Positions 10,287-20,684 of a stretch of DNA of 64,000 nucleotides are shown here, piece after piece. Each line of letters starts with the position of its first letter. The first letter of the stretch is position 1. Made by a program: the position numbers and the translations under genes. Where the stretch lies: contig MLAK01000635.1 in NCBI GenBank assembly GCA_001839685.1, positions 23,043-87,042 on the forward strand. The letters are read 5' to 3'. This DNA comes from Tritrichomonas foetus (Eukaryota; Parabasalia; Tritrichomonadida; Tritrichomonadidae). The notes under the pieces were generated by a model that searched no databases, was not told the origin of the DNA, and was given only the letters and a program-made list of their open reading frames with translations.

Positions 10287-11294
10287 CTATTTTGAATTTT
10301 TCACCATGATCCATCCTATTTCTAGTTTCAAATTAAATGTTTTAGGATCTTGTGTTAAACCAAAGAATCCACCGTAAATAATACAGTCATATTCTATTTT
10401 TCCGACATCAATAAACGTCAGTGTCATAGGAACTTTTAGAACTTCTGGTGGTGGTTTTTTATCTTGATAAATGCAGCTTAATGAGTTTCTATAACCATTT
10501 TTATCATAAGGATAAAATGCACAAATCCATCCGTCAATACGTGCTGGGTCATAAAATCCTTTTTCATCTTTATATCTAACCATATGAAGCCAAAAGTCTC
10601 GATTAATAATTCCTTTCTTCGTATTGATGACTTCTTGAATAATTGGATAAAGTTTTGAAACCCACCATTCAAGATCATATGCTTCAATAACTTTTAACTT
10701 TTCCTGAATTTGTTCCCAATCTTTAATGGTGCCTTCAATTGTAACTGAAGGAATCCCGCAACCACACACCATCAAATTATAAGCAAAATATTTTTTCACA
10801 GTTGCCATAATACTAATCAAACCTGCTGTATAAGATGTTGGCGTAGTAGTAGTGAAATTTGGAATTAATGTTTTTGTTAATTCTTCTCCTGTATATTCAG
10901 AAATTTTCGAAACAAAACCACTAAAAATGCCTTCCCATTTATGAGGATCTGAAATATCAAAACTATAGGTATCAACAGACAATTTTTCTTTACCTTGAAA
11001 GTTCACAAATTTCGATCTTAATTTTTCTGAATTATACTCCACGTGATATGAAAATCCTTGAACAATTAAAAGCCATAGAATATCTGGACTAATTGTGACT
11101 GGTCGATGTTCAATGTAAGCACGAACAAAACCGTCTAAAACTGGATGTTCCCTAAATACCACAAGATCATTCTTAAAAGATGAACAACAAGCATTTGAAT
11201 ATCGGCTCTGAATAGACTCGGGGCTCCTAAAGTATAAAAGATTCTGGGGTGGAGTTAATTCTTCGAGTTCTAACGTAATCTTTTCGATTTCCAT
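10287..11294 (-). CDS. DUF4419 family protein
   Basis: A 335-residue protein. The open frame extends to a TTG at 11315, but the ATG at 11294 is the likely start because a TCATTG Inr-like motif (11304-11309) puts a transcription start 13 nt upstream of it. The DUF4419 signature is clear: FREHPVLDGFVRAYIEHRP followed by SPDILWLLIVQGFSYHVEYN, then the conserved SFDISDPHKWEGIFSGF and the C-terminal WICAFYPYDKNG segment. The family occurs in fungi, amoebae and trichomonads; its biochemical role is unknown. No signal peptide or membrane span. Length fits the family. It lies upstream of the phosphoesterase gene in the same orientation, but 356 bp separate them. Confidence 0.88.
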   Translation of the reverse strand: MEIEKITLELEELTPPQNLLYFRSPESIQSRYSNACCSSFKNDLVVFREHPVLDGFVRAYIEHRPVTISPDILWLLIVQGFSYHVEYNSEKLRSKFVNFQGKEKLSVDTYSFDISDPHKWEGIFSGFVSKISEYTGEELTKTLIPNFTTTTPTSYTAGLISIMATVKKYFAYNLMVCGCGIPSVTIEGTIKDWEQIQEKLKVIEAYDLEWWVSKLYPIIQEVINTKKGIINRDFWLHMVRYKDEKGFYDPARIDGWICAFYPYDKNGYRNSLSCIYQDKKPPPEVLKVPMTLTFIDVGKIEYDCIIYGGFFGLTQDPKTFNLKLEIGWIMVKNSK

Positions 11295-11650
11295 CAAATT
11301 ATGCAATGAAGTCAAGTTCTGATTTCAGAATTTCTGAACAGCTTCTTCACCACCAGGTAAAATTTAGCATTTCAGGAAAAAACAACTCAAAAAGTTTCGT
11401 CATATCACAATTTATTTATTAGGGTGTTGTCTGTCAAATTTATTCTATTCAATATCATGACATCTCAAAAAATTTATTCAATAAGTTCTGTTATAATAGT
11501 GCGTAGTAACATCACGGTATAGAGATTGGTATAATGAAAACATAGGAAAAGAAATGATGAAGTAAGGAGTTTTGACAAAATCTCAAATAGTAGATTAGGT
11601 GATTCATGTATTTGGGTACAAAATTGAAATGAAAATTTCATTTCATATAA
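11295..11650. other. Spacer between DUF4419 and phosphoesterase genes
   Basis: The part at 11295-11340 lies in the DUF4419 promoter. The remainder, up to the phosphoesterase stop, is AT-rich with no gene seen. Confidence 0.4.
11304..11309 (-). promoter_or_regulatory. Inr-like motif TCATTG upstream of the DUF4419 gene
   Basis: Matches the trichomonad initiator pattern TCA-pyrimidine-A/T. Its A (+1) would lie at 11307, giving a 13-nt leader to ATG 11294. It excludes the upstream TTG as start. The motif is short, so a chance match is possible. Confidence 0.4.
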
Positions 11651-12373
11651 TTACTCGAGGGTTATATTAGAAATAAAATTAATTTCGTGTTGAAATTTGA
11701 ATTCTGGGTTAAATGTAATGATTCCATAGCTTGATTCTTTCAAATCACATGAAAAAGGACCAAGTGTATAATTATTGGTTTCTTCATCATCAATATCTTC
11801 ATGTGTATGCCCAATAATCAAAACATCACTATTTTTCATTCTATCTTTACAATATTGGCGAATTTCATTCATCCATTTCACAACAAATTCATGAAAATGA
11901 ACAAATTGGTTGTATCGAATATCATGACCAAGAAAAAGAGAAAATTCATTTGAAAATTGGATTTCTAATAAATCAACATCAATTGGATAAATATTATTAT
12001 CTTTTTTATATTGCGTAAAACAATTTTCTTGTACAGGAAATAATGTATAATCATGATTTCCAGGGATTATAAAAATTGGACATGTAAAAAGTTGAGCAAG
12101 ACTGTCAAAAAAATTAAAATACCAGTCATCTTCTCGAGCAAAATTATAATGAAAAATATCACCAAGAATGAAAATATGTGTTGGCTGCACTTTTTCAACT
12201 AATAATTGAAGATTTTCAAATATTTTTTTTTCTGATTCTTCTCTCTCTAAAATGCATCCTATATGAAAATCTGCGACAATTAGTCCCTTAAATGTTTCAA
12301 AATCATCAATGTGAACTTCAAAATAAGTTGGAGAACACATTCCAAAAATAAAATAACCGTTTTCCAAGGTCAT
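11651..12373 (-). CDS. Calcineurin-like metallophosphoesterase
   Basis: A 240-residue protein with the full set of metallophosphoesterase metal-binding motifs: ADFHIG (Asp35, His37), GDIF (Asp72), GNHD (105-108), and GHTH (188-191), plus GHDIRYN near 149-155. These residues hold a di-metal centre that hydrolyses phosphomono- or diesters. The compact size resembles small bacterial-type YfcE/YaeI enzymes rather than PP1/PP2A phosphatases; the substrate is unknown. No signal peptide. The ATG at 12373 is used; it is the only one ahead of the first conserved strand that leaves a normal N-terminus. Bacterial origin is possible but cannot be judged here. Confidence 0.87.
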   Translation of the reverse strand: MTLENGYFIFGMCSPTYFEVHIDDFETFKGLIVADFHIGCILEREESEKKIFENLQLLVEKVQPTHIFILGDIFHYNFAREDDWYFNFFDSLAQLFTCPIFIIPGNHDYTLFPVQENCFTQYKKDNNIYPIDVDLLEIQFSNEFSLFLGHDIRYNQFVHFHEFVVKWMNEIRQYCKDRMKNSDVLIIGHTHEDIDDEETNNYTLGPFSCDLKESSYGIITFNPEFKFQHEINFISNITLE

Positions 12374-12672
12374 TAATTGACAAATGTCCCACTTTTTTTT
12401 AATTCAAACTCACATCATACTTCAAATATCGAATATATATCCAACAAAATCAAGATCAAATGTGTAGAGTTTCCATTTCATAAAATATTTTCCCTCAAAT
12501 AATAAAACAAAATGAAAGTAAATACAAAATGAATCAAAATATGAAAATTCATAAATATCAAAATATGATAAAAGGAAAAACAAAACAAAAATGAAATAAA
12601 TATAATTATATGACAGTATTTAAACAAAAAAGGTGATTGATATATAAATATGGAAAATATAAATAACAAACT

Positions 12673-14151
12673 TCATTGTGGAACCAATTTCTGACGCAGA
12701 TATTGTAATATAAATGCTAGCAAATCCGTTGAACTTGTGTCCGCGCATAATATTATCGAACTTGCACCCGCACCATTATTCGATCCAGCACTATTTGGTT
12801 CATCTGTAATATGAAATGATACTCTATATTCATTTTTCTCTTTGTGAAGGATGATCGATGGTGAATTAGAAATTGGCGATGATACGCAGCACTTCTGTCG
12901 AATTGAAAAAGAATGAAGTGCAGCAAAAACAGTACATGCGGAAACAGGGAAGCTTTGTTTCTTTTCAACAATAGCAACATTAGCAACTGGTGGTGGTGCG
13001 AAGAACATTCCTTTTTGGCCATTTTGCTGAGATGATGGATCATTCATATTAGGTGGTGTTTGAGTCGGCTTTATTGTAATTTGTTCTAATCCAGTTGTTC
13101 GGATTCGATCTTGCTTCCTTTGGAATAGCATGAATATAATCTTTTCTCTATTCATTTCTTGTACACCAAGTCTTGAAGTGAACAGTTCAGGTTGCATTCC
13201 AAGAACTTGAGAAAGTCTCGAAACGATAGAACTTCTCTCAAGATCATAAATACTTTGAGGATTTGAGGGCGTATTTGGCTGGCTCCCTGAAAAAGGAGAA
13301 TTATCGAATCTGAGTGACGATAAAGGAATTTTGGGGCGTGTTTGAGTCGATTTGAGAAGGGGAATGCCGCGACATTCGGTTGCTGATGGCCGCTGTTCAG
13401 GATCGACCGATAGTAACATTTTTATTAAATCGTGGAAGTCCCTCGGTATCGGCGAAAGGTCAATTGCTGCTTCAGAAAAGTTGTAATCTGGTGTTACATT
13501 TGGGAAGGGAAGCTTTCTGGATAAAATTGCATATATGACGACTCCAACGCTCCACATGTCGGCTTTGAATCCGTCAAACTCCGGTGCTCGAATTGCTTCA
13601 GGCGCTGAGTACTCGTATGAGCCGCAGTTTCCGCGAATTCGTCCATCGAATGTAATCGTCGCCAATCCAAAATCGCATAATTTGATGCCGCCGTGCCTCG
13701 AGAGAAGGATATTCTCTAGCTTAATGTCGCGGTGGCAGATACCGACTGAATGGAGGTACTCAACGGCTGATAAAAGTTGATCGATTAATCGAATGGCAAT
13801 GGAGGTCTCAAAAGGAGTCTTCCGAAGCTTGTGGAGGAGGTCCCCATGCTCGGCAAACCGCATAAACTGGAATATATGGCTGTCTGAGTCGGCAATCTCT
13901 TGGATGTCGATTATGCAGGGATGATCGACGAGCGGCGCGAGAATGGTTTCGTTGAAGAGAATGTGTTTTGAGCGTGGGCAAGTGGCGAGTTTCGATTTGG
14001 ATATACATTTTACGGCGTATGGCTTCTTCGATCGATAATGAAATGCGACCCGAATTGAAGAAAACGTTCCCCGTCCAATCGGATCGCCAATGTTGTAGTC
14101 ATGCACCTTCATAAACTGTTCACTCCCCCCGCGGACGCTGGGGTTTGTCAT
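12673..14151 (-). CDS. Ser/Thr protein kinase, CAMK group (KIN1/SNF1/BRSK-like)
   Basis: A 492-residue kinase. The frame opens at a GTG (14187); the ATG at 14151 is the probable start. Kinase domain at about 20-275: glycine loop GRGTFSS, Lys48 in YAVK, HRDIKLEN with HRD at 140-142, DFG at 160-162, APE at 183-185 and RPSATEC near the end; all catalytic residues are present. Downstream, residues around 320-365 (VSRLSQVLGMQPELF ... MNREKIIFMLFQRK) look like the UBA-like or linker segment of Nim1/BRSK kinases, and the last 95 residues resemble a KA1-like domain. It probably acts in polarity, cell-cycle or stress signalling (inference from family). It is divergent from the M16 gene, sharing a 506-bp promoter region. 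Confidence 0.92.
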   Translation of the reverse strand: MTNPSVRGGSEQFMKVHDYNIGDPIGRGTFSSIRVAFHYRSKKPYAVKCISKSKLATCPRSKHILFNETILAPLVDHPCIIDIQEIADSDSHIFQFMRFAEHGDLLHKLRKTPFETSIAIRLIDQLLSAVEYLHSVGICHRDIKLENILLSRHGGIKLCDFGLATITFDGRIRGNCGSYEYSAPEAIRAPEFDGFKADMWSVGVVIYAILSRKLPFPNVTPDYNFSEAAIDLSPIPRDFHDLIKMLLSVDPEQRPSATECRGIPLLKSTQTRPKIPLSSLRFDNSPFSGSQPNTPSNPQSIYDLERSSIVSRLSQVLGMQPELFTSRLGVQEMNREKIIFMLFQRKQDRIRTTGLEQITIKPTQTPPNMNDPSSQQNGQKGMFFAPPPVANVAIVEKKQSFPVSACTVFAALHSFSIRQKCCVSSPISNSPSIILHKEKNEYRVSFHITDEPNSAGSNNGAGASSIILCADTSSTDLLAFILQYLRQKLVPQ

Positions 14152-14657
14152 GGGAGGGACAGTTTTTTGAATATTTTTTTTTTCCACTTTTTTTTACTAA
14201 ACTTGAGAAAAAGTTTATGGTTTGAAAACTTTTTGATGGGATTTATTTTGTAACATTTTATTTTATTTCCTATTTTTTCATAAAAAGTTATAGATTTCTT
14301 ATTTTTATTGAAATTTTTAAAATTTATGAAATTAACCGTTTTCTTAATAAACTATAGAAAAAACGGTTTTCGTCACATTATTTTCTGGGATATAAGACCA
14401 TTTACAACATTCAAATGATTTCTATGTATTTGATTCAAAAAGCTTATGGACCTTAGAAACGATTAATTGTTAACAATCTTTCTTCTCATGATAAAAGAAA
14501 TATTAAAATAATAAATAAAGTTCATGAAATTGGATTTTCACAAATAAATTTGTTAGAACAGAATTTTCAAAAATAAAAATGGCGCGTTCGAAAATTGAAT
14601 TTGACTTGTGATCTAAAAAAAGAAGATTCACATTGAAAATATCTCTCGGAAATTTTA
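14152..14657. other. Divergent promoter region of the kinase and M16 genes
   Basis: AT-rich region between two divergent starts. A TCACAT Inr-like motif at 14628-14633 lies 28 nt upstream of the M16 gene's ATG. Nothing else was recognised. Confidence 0.4.
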
Positions 14658-16025
14658 ATGTATGGATATTTGGTTGATGATTCTGAACAACTTTTTGATA
14701 TTATCGTCGCGCATATGAACAACTTTTTGATAAGCATTTCCAAAATGCTGAAGTTACCAAAAGATCCACTCTCAACAATAGTGACATCGAAAAATAATGT
14801 AAAAACCGCTTTGTTAAACTCTGTTGCTGGACTTTCAGTTATTGGCTCAGTTTTTAATTTTGGAGCTGAGGATTCTGAAATTTCTGGTCAAACATTTCTC
14901 ACACTTCAAGCCAAACTTCTCGACTCGATAGGATCGCCAGAAAACATGTTTCGGCACGGAATCTCGCCACAGCTGCTTATTCAAAGGGATAAATCAACTG
15001 TTTTATTATCATTCATTCCAGGTTCAGAAAAAGTCGCCAATTCTGTCCTTGACGTGTTTTTTTCAAACTCCGCTCCATCTACGCACTCGCTTGGACAAGC
15101 CCGCCGGATTCTCTCCGAACAGGAGAAAGTTGGAAATATTTCGCCATCTGAATTATTTGAATGCGCGGCCTGTGCAGCCTCCTATAATGATCCGCATCAT
15201 CATGTTGATATTTACAACAATGAACCATCCTCATTAGTGGCGAATTCCAAAATCCTTGAAAATTTGAAATCATCTGCAATTTTATTTGGAACAAACGACC
15301 AAGAAAAAAATCTTGTTTCTCTTGCTTCCACTCTCGAGCCACGTAAAGAAAAAGTTATCAAACCATCACAATTTCAACCTGGAACTTTTACAAAGAAACC
15401 GTCAAAAATTGATTTCAAAGGAAATGTTCTTCAAAAAAATCGATCAATGGAGTTGGCAGTTATTTCATTTCCAGCAGCTTCTGCTTCTTCCGATGATTTC
15501 TTTACATATAAAGTCATTCAGAAGATTTTTGGTGGCGCTTCAGAATTTTCATCTGAGGGGCTTGGCGTAGGTTTAAACTCTTTACTTTATATCAATTCTA
15601 GTGCATTTGGTTGTGAATTCAATTATTGCCATTATTTCCCATACGCCCAAAATGGCCTCATTTCATTTGGCTTTAAAGCAGAAGCTGATTCTTTCGCCAC
15701 CGTGGCACGAAAAATAGCAACATGTGTGAAAAAATCATTCGACGTTAAAAATGACTTAATTGAATCTGCAAAAGAACAAGCTATCGTCGAAATATTGAAA
15801 GGTGTTGATGATGTTAAAGATAGGTTCTTCGAATTTGCTGCACAAAATTACATGTGGGGCGAGGCAAAACAGGTTTCAAGCATTGTTGAAGCAATTCGTG
15901 CTGTTCCACGTGAAAAGATCTTGAAATGTCTTGAACAGACTTTTGCAAATAGTCCATCGATTGGAATCATTGGTGAAGCACAGCCACAAATCATCCAGAA
16001 GTCATGGCAATTAAATATAAAATAA
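14658..16025 (+). CDS. M16 peptidase-family subunit, probably hydrogenosomal processing peptidase alpha
   Basis: A 455-residue protein of the pitrilysin (M16) fold. The catalytic HxxEH motif is absent, while the C-terminal half carries a glycine-rich segment, FGGASEFSSEGLGVGLNS, near residues 291-308, the counterpart of the substrate-binding loop of mitochondrial processing peptidase alpha. In trichomonads an alpha/beta enzyme of this kind removes presequences from hydrogenosomal proteins (established for Trichomonas vaginalis), so a role as non-catalytic alpha subunit is likely. The N-terminus is unusual: the first 30 residues precede a more presequence-like MLKLPKDPLS, so an internal start is possible. 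The stop is embedded in an AAATAAATAAATAAA stretch that could be the poly-A signal. Confidence 0.75.
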   Translation: MYGYLVDDSEQLFDIIVAHMNNFLISISKMLKLPKDPLSTIVTSKNNVKTALLNSVAGLSVIGSVFNFGAEDSEISGQTFLTLQAKLLDSIGSPENMFRHGISPQLLIQRDKSTVLLSFIPGSEKVANSVLDVFFSNSAPSTHSLGQARRILSEQEKVGNISPSELFECAACAASYNDPHHHVDIYNNEPSSLVANSKILENLKSSAILFGTNDQEKNLVSLASTLEPRKEKVIKPSQFQPGTFTKKPSKIDFKGNVLQKNRSMELAVISFPAASASSDDFFTYKVIQKIFGGASEFSSEGLGVGLNSLLYINSSAFGCEFNYCHYFPYAQNGLISFGFKAEADSFATVARKIATCVKKSFDVKNDLIESAKEQAIVEILKGVDDVKDRFFEFAAQNYMWGEAKQVSSIVEAIRAVPREKILKCLEQTFANSPSIGIIGEAQPQIIQKSWQLNIK

Positions 16026-16305
16026 ATAAATAAAGACATAAATTCGATATTCGTTGTTTTGGTTTTTCTTCTTCTTTAGAAGTAAATATATTATCATATA
16101 TCATATTCTCATTCCATAAAATCAGAAAAATTATTGAAATGATGTGAAAATGTGAATCACATTTGATCAGCCTTTTTCAATTGAGTGAATCACTATATAT
16201 TCAATGTTTAAATGGTCTTATTTTGAATTCGGATACATAGAAATTCACAAAAAGTTAGAATTGTTGTGTGTACGTTTATTAAAAAACTACATTCCATAAA
16301 AAAAG

Positions 16306-17271
16306 ATGGAAAGAAAGAGTTTTTCTCAGAGCAGCTATGAACAAATTGTCAATCTTAAAGAATTGATCGCCCAAATTACAGATGAAAGTCAACAAGAAAT
16401 TAACGCTTTGAAGCAAAAAATCGCTGAATATGAAAACAATCCAATCACCATATCACCAAATTCTCCAACGAAAAATGAAAAAGCGCTTCTGAAAGAGCTT
16501 GCCAAATTACGAAGAGTAAATAAAGAAGAAAACACAAAAATTAACACCGAAGCGCAAAAAGAAATCTCTTCACTTCAATTCCAGATCGCTGAACTGAAAA
16601 ATGTGATTGCGCAGCAAGATGCCAATAATGCACAATTAACATTGGAGAATTTATCATTGAAAACCAAAATTCATAAATTAAATGATGAATTATCAGACAA
16701 GCATGTAGAAATCTTAAATTATCGGCATTCGTTTGAAGAAGGCGCGTCTCAATTAATACAATCACAAATGAAATCTCATCGCGAAATCATTCATCGTCTT
16801 TCGCAAGCTCAGAAAGAGCAAAGTAAAATGTTAGAGAAGTCGGAAAAATTAATGCGTGAATTAAAACTCGCTCGTGAAATTGCAGCACATAATGAAACAG
16901 CTGTTCATTATCTTGCTAATGCATTAACAACTATTTCCGATATGCCTCAATCCAATATTCCAACTGCTGCTGATTTAATTGATAATCCAGACGCTTTAAT
17001 AGATTTTGTGAAAGAAGTGGAAACAATAATTAGGCATGAAAGAAATTCCCTTCAAAAAGAAATTCATGAAACAACGCAGACACTTTCGAATACTTTGGTC
17101 AAAGCACAGCAGCCACCGCTAAGTAGACCAGTTGCACGTGTTTTAACAAATCTTGGTGCGGTTATTCTTGATGTTACTGAACAAATGAATGAAGAGCATA
17201 AGCAAACAATGAAATTACTTGAATCTACAAATGAAATAGATACAAATTTATTTGATGATTCTTTTATATGA
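16306..17271 (+). CDS. Coiled-coil protein
   Basis: A 321-residue protein whose sequence is dominated by heptads rich in Glu, Lys, Gln and Leu (about residues 10-215 and 225-265), with a short linker (AQQPPLSRPVARVLTNLG) near 265-285 and a helical acidic end. No motor, nuclease or membrane motif. A structural role in the cytoskeleton or a scaffold is inference only. ATG at 16306 is the first in frame. It follows the M16 gene by 280 bp on the same strand, too far to suggest a shared transcript. Confidence 0.75.
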   Translation: MERKSFSQSSYEQIVNLKELIAQITDESQQEINALKQKIAEYENNPITISPNSPTKNEKALLKELAKLRRVNKEENTKINTEAQKEISSLQFQIAELKNVIAQQDANNAQLTLENLSLKTKIHKLNDELSDKHVEILNYRHSFEEGASQLIQSQMKSHREIIHRLSQAQKEQSKMLEKSEKLMRELKLAREIAAHNETAVHYLANALTTISDMPQSNIPTAADLIDNPDALIDFVKEVETIIRHERNSLQKEIHETTQTLSNTLVKAQQPPLSRPVARVLTNLGAVILDVTEQMNEEHKQTMKLLESTNEIDTNLFDDSFI

Positions 17272-18071
17272 TTTCATATTTGTTTTTTATTAACTTTTCT
17301 GTATTTATTAAATTGTATTTTAATTTTAATTGAATTCAATGTTTATTATTTTTTTCTTAATGGTTATGATGTATTCTAGGGCTTAGAATTGTGGCATGGA
17401 CAAAAATAACTCTGTCATAAACCACCTAAAAATAAAATGGTAATTGTATTATACTTGATTCCCCAATATATGGAATCGGCCAAAATTCCTCTTAAATTTT
17501 GGTGTTAATGAAATGTTAGTTAACTATTATGATTTTTCATTTACTCCTTTACATATCTATCGAACGATAGTGACGAAAATCAAAACATGTATGATTATTG
17601 TCACAACACATATTTATTAACGGCACACTTACAAGCCCTAATTTTGTCTGTTTTTTTCGAGATTTCACTCGGAAAATTGGAGTTCCTTTTTCCAATTCTT
17701 GTGATCAATTCAGATTCATTCAGAAAAATTTATATATCGTATCATACAAAATATTTTACGCCATTCAAATGTACACGAATAAGAGAGGCAATTTTCTAAA
17801 AATTTGATGAATACATTTGCGATAAAATCTTTGATAGTATTCATCTCTTATAAAGAAATTTAAATTTTACAAAAGTTAAGCAAAATAATACGTTTGATGA
17901 TGCGTTCTAACAAATACTAGATATTGATCGGCATATTATGAAAAAGTCAATATCGTTTTCTATTTGAGTAAATAGTTATTATAAAATTCATAGAATTATT
18001 TCCCTAGCGACATTGAAACCTAATGACAAAATTCAATATAAATTCAAGTTTTCGTCTCAAATTTTTATTTG
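17272..18071. other. AT-rich spacer with overlapping short frames
   Basis: Two overlapping plus-strand frames of about 70 codons (17587-17807) have mixed, protein-like composition and may be a decayed gene, but no family is recognisable and the reverse strand is equally suggestive. I do not call a gene. The last 50 bases should contain the receptor gene's promoter. Confidence 0.35.
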
Positions 18072-20684
18072 ATGCTTCAAGTGTCCTTATCTTGCTTTCA
18101 AGAAGCGCAAATGAAAGATGATCAAGATGAACGCTTCATTCATGCAAAAAGGATGCAGACATCGATATTTTCCCGCTTCACTGCCAAACGCGGAGCTGGG
18201 CGAATCGAAAGATATTTCGTGAAATTAAGAAACCAGCAAATTAACTTCATGATTATTCTCACATCATTTGTTTTGAATGTGATTTTGATTGTTTTATACA
18301 ATTATTTGCATGTTTTATTATTCCAAAATTTCATAACCGAAACAGTGAATGACATGATGGAATCGACACGTGCACATAATTATTATAGCACTGTGAATAT
18401 TTTTTTTGAAGCATTTTATTTTTCTTCAGTTTTTTCAGATTTTTTTTCTTATCCATCAATTTTTTACCCAGTTGATGAAAAAAATGCAGAAATGATTACC
18501 AAATTGTCATATTTTGAACACAAAATATTTCAGTCTGTGAACATTCATAGCTGCTTTGTTCATGACTTTGGATTTATTTCAGGGTCTGTTGTCTCTGTTG
18601 AGACACAAAATTATAACATAAATGATGTGCTTTTATGGTATGCTAATGTTTCTTCTGGTACTCAAGGTTATCTTTGTTCATGGGCAGCTGATGAAAATGG
18701 ATTGAATGAATCTTTTCCAATAAAAGGTGGAATTTGTTTAACAGAACCTTTTACAACACGTACAAGAATGTGGTTTCAATACGCTGATAGCTTAAACCGA
18801 TCAACATGGACTCCAATTTATTATGGAATATTTTATAATTCAATTACAATTCCAGTCATATCGGCATCAGTTCCAGTATATAGTAAAAACGGTGTTTTTC
18901 AAGCAATTGCATCGTCTGATATGAATTTAGAAAATATTCGTCAAATATTCACTTCGCTGTTACCTGGAGGGAATTCAAGGTATGCTTTAATTTCTGAAAA
19001 TGGAGTAATTCTGACAGCAACTGGAAGTGAATCACCAATTGATTTCTATAAAGGTGACATTGTGACTAAAACCTTGTGGGAACTGAGAGATCCTGTTTGG
19101 AAAGCTATTACAGATGAAATGGATTCGAAAAACATGGTGAATAAAACCGTGAAAATAGAAATAGATGATCAAATACTTGATTATTCAATCACAATTCATA
19201 CAATTATTCCTGCAAAGCATCATGAGTGGCAATTTATTTCTGCTGCTTGCATTTCTGAAATTTATCCAGTTGAAAAATTCAATTATGAAGGTTCTTATAT
19301 ATCTTCAATGATTACTTTAGTTGCAGGTTGGTTTCTTTTTTTCGTATTTAGTTTTGTTTTTGAATATTTGATTGGAATTGAGCAAAATCGTCTTCTTTCG
19401 TCGAAATATGGAAAGCCATCAAAGCATTTAAGAATAATTGGAATTGAATTAGGTCTATCTTCATTAAAACGATTAATTCGATCACATGCTGATAATCCTG
19501 ATATTTTAACTAGAATAAGAAATGTAATTCTCGATCTCCAACTTGAACATGATAATATTTTTTTTTCTAGAAATAAATTTTATAGTGGAATTTATAATTC
19601 AAAAGTTCGTTCAAAATTCGAACAACTTTATGGAGCCAACGATGAAATGAAAGACACTTTAGGTTCATTAAGTTCATTAAATGATAATCCTATTCTATAT
19701 CCAAAGAAAATAGCACCTCATCCAAGTAATGAATCAATATCTTCTATCAAATCATCTTCGATGAAATCTGTGTCAATTAAATCGGTTGATGCTAAATCAA
19801 ATTCTAGCAAAACAGCATCGTTTAAATCATTTGGTATTGCATTGTCTTCAGTTTTACATCAATCATTCATCCGAAGGAAAGGGACATTAACAAATAATAG
19901 AGAACAATCAATTGAATATATAAAATCGCTTTTACAAAAATATAACTCAGCACAGCCGTTGTTTGATTTTGATGATTTTGACTCGATTATTGAAGAACTT
20001 TTGAATTCAATCGATGATTCTTTAATTTCACTGTGTGCAGATTCACTTGAATTTGTCATTATTATGCTTCAATGGAAATTTCAAGACATGATTATTCATT
20101 CTGATTACGCTTTTGCATTATTGATTTCTTGTTTTATTTGGCAATTGGCAATGCATAAGCGAAATAAGGAAAATAAGCCATTAATTCGAAGATATTTTGT
20201 TGAACAGAAAAAAATCATGGAAACAACTAATATGGTTTTGACAGCCCTATATCAAGCATGTTTGAATGATGATGAAAATCTTGTAAATGGAAATGGAAAT
20301 GAACGATGGGAAAAATTTGTTGAAATTATTCTCAAAATTATTTATGTTTCTTCAATTGATAAACATTTAGAAGTAATTTTGAAAGTTAAAATCTTAAATA
20401 AAACAATGAAAATAAATAAACAAACTCTACAAAGAAATAGCAAAGAAACCATTGATATAATGAGATTGTTATATATTGCTTCCAATTTATCGTTTTATTT
20501 CCATGGTCAGGTCTCCATTCGAAATGTCAGGTACATCATTAATACTGATTTTTCTTCAAACGAGGACAAAATTACATCTTTTTTGTTTTGTATGAAAAAT
20601 GAATATTTGAAGCACCTTTCTACTTGTCTTAACACAATTTGTGAGAAGAAGTTCATGAAGAAGTTTCATGAAGAACTTTCCTGA
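18072..20684 (+). CDS. Two-pass Cache-type receptor with degenerate phosphodiesterase-like tail
   Basis: An 870-residue membrane protein; the frame opens at TTG 18069, with ATG at 18072 (a second ATG at codon 14 is also possible). A first membrane span at about 59-84 and a second at about 407-433 enclose an extracellular domain of about 320 residues with dCache-like features (PVYSKNGVFQAIASSDMNLE, then a second small lobe). This matches the N-terminal half of trichomonad receptor cyclases. The cytosolic part lacks a cyclase. Residues about 610-860 have the helical order of a class I phosphodiesterase (IILKIIYVSSIDKH where active enzymes have an iLaTDxxxH segment), but the metal-binding His/Asp residues are mostly missing. 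It is therefore probably a sensor with a pseudo-enzyme or regulatory tail. Confidence 0.7.
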   Translation: MLQVSLSCFQEAQMKDDQDERFIHAKRMQTSIFSRFTAKRGAGRIERYFVKLRNQQINFMIILTSFVLNVILIVLYNYLHVLLFQNFITETVNDMMESTRAHNYYSTVNIFFEAFYFSSVFSDFFSYPSIFYPVDEKNAEMITKLSYFEHKIFQSVNIHSCFVHDFGFISGSVVSVETQNYNINDVLLWYANVSSGTQGYLCSWAADENGLNESFPIKGGICLTEPFTTRTRMWFQYADSLNRSTWTPIYYGIFYNSITIPVISASVPVYSKNGVFQAIASSDMNLENIRQIFTSLLPGGNSRYALISENGVILTATGSESPIDFYKGDIVTKTLWELRDPVWKAITDEMDSKNMVNKTVKIEIDDQILDYSITIHTIIPAKHHEWQFISAACISEIYPVEKFNYEGSYISSMITLVAGWFLFFVFSFVFEYLIGIEQNRLLSSKYGKPSKHLRIIGIELGLSSLKRLIRSHADNPDILTRIRNVILDLQLEHDNIFFSRNKFYSGIYNSKVRSKFEQLYGANDEMKDTLGSLSSLNDNPILYPKKIAPHPSNESISSIKSSSMKSVSIKSVDAKSNSSKTASFKSFGIALSSVLHQSFIRRKGTLTNNREQSIEYIKSLLQKYNSAQPLFDFDDFDSIIEELLNSIDDSLISLCADSLEFVIIMLQWKFQDMIIHSDYAFALLISCFIWQLAMHKRNKENKPLIRRYFVEQKKIMETTNMVLTALYQACLNDDENLVNGNGNERWEKFVEIILKIIYVSSIDKHLEVILKVKILNKTMKINKQTLQRNSKETIDIMRLLYIASNLSFYFHGQVSIRNVRYIINTDFSSNEDKITSFLFCMKNEYLKHLSTCLNTICEKKFMKKFHEELS

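Noticed and set aside
17587..17807. Two overlapping frames of about 70 codons
   Set aside because: Protein-like but without recognisable family; both strands look equally plausible.
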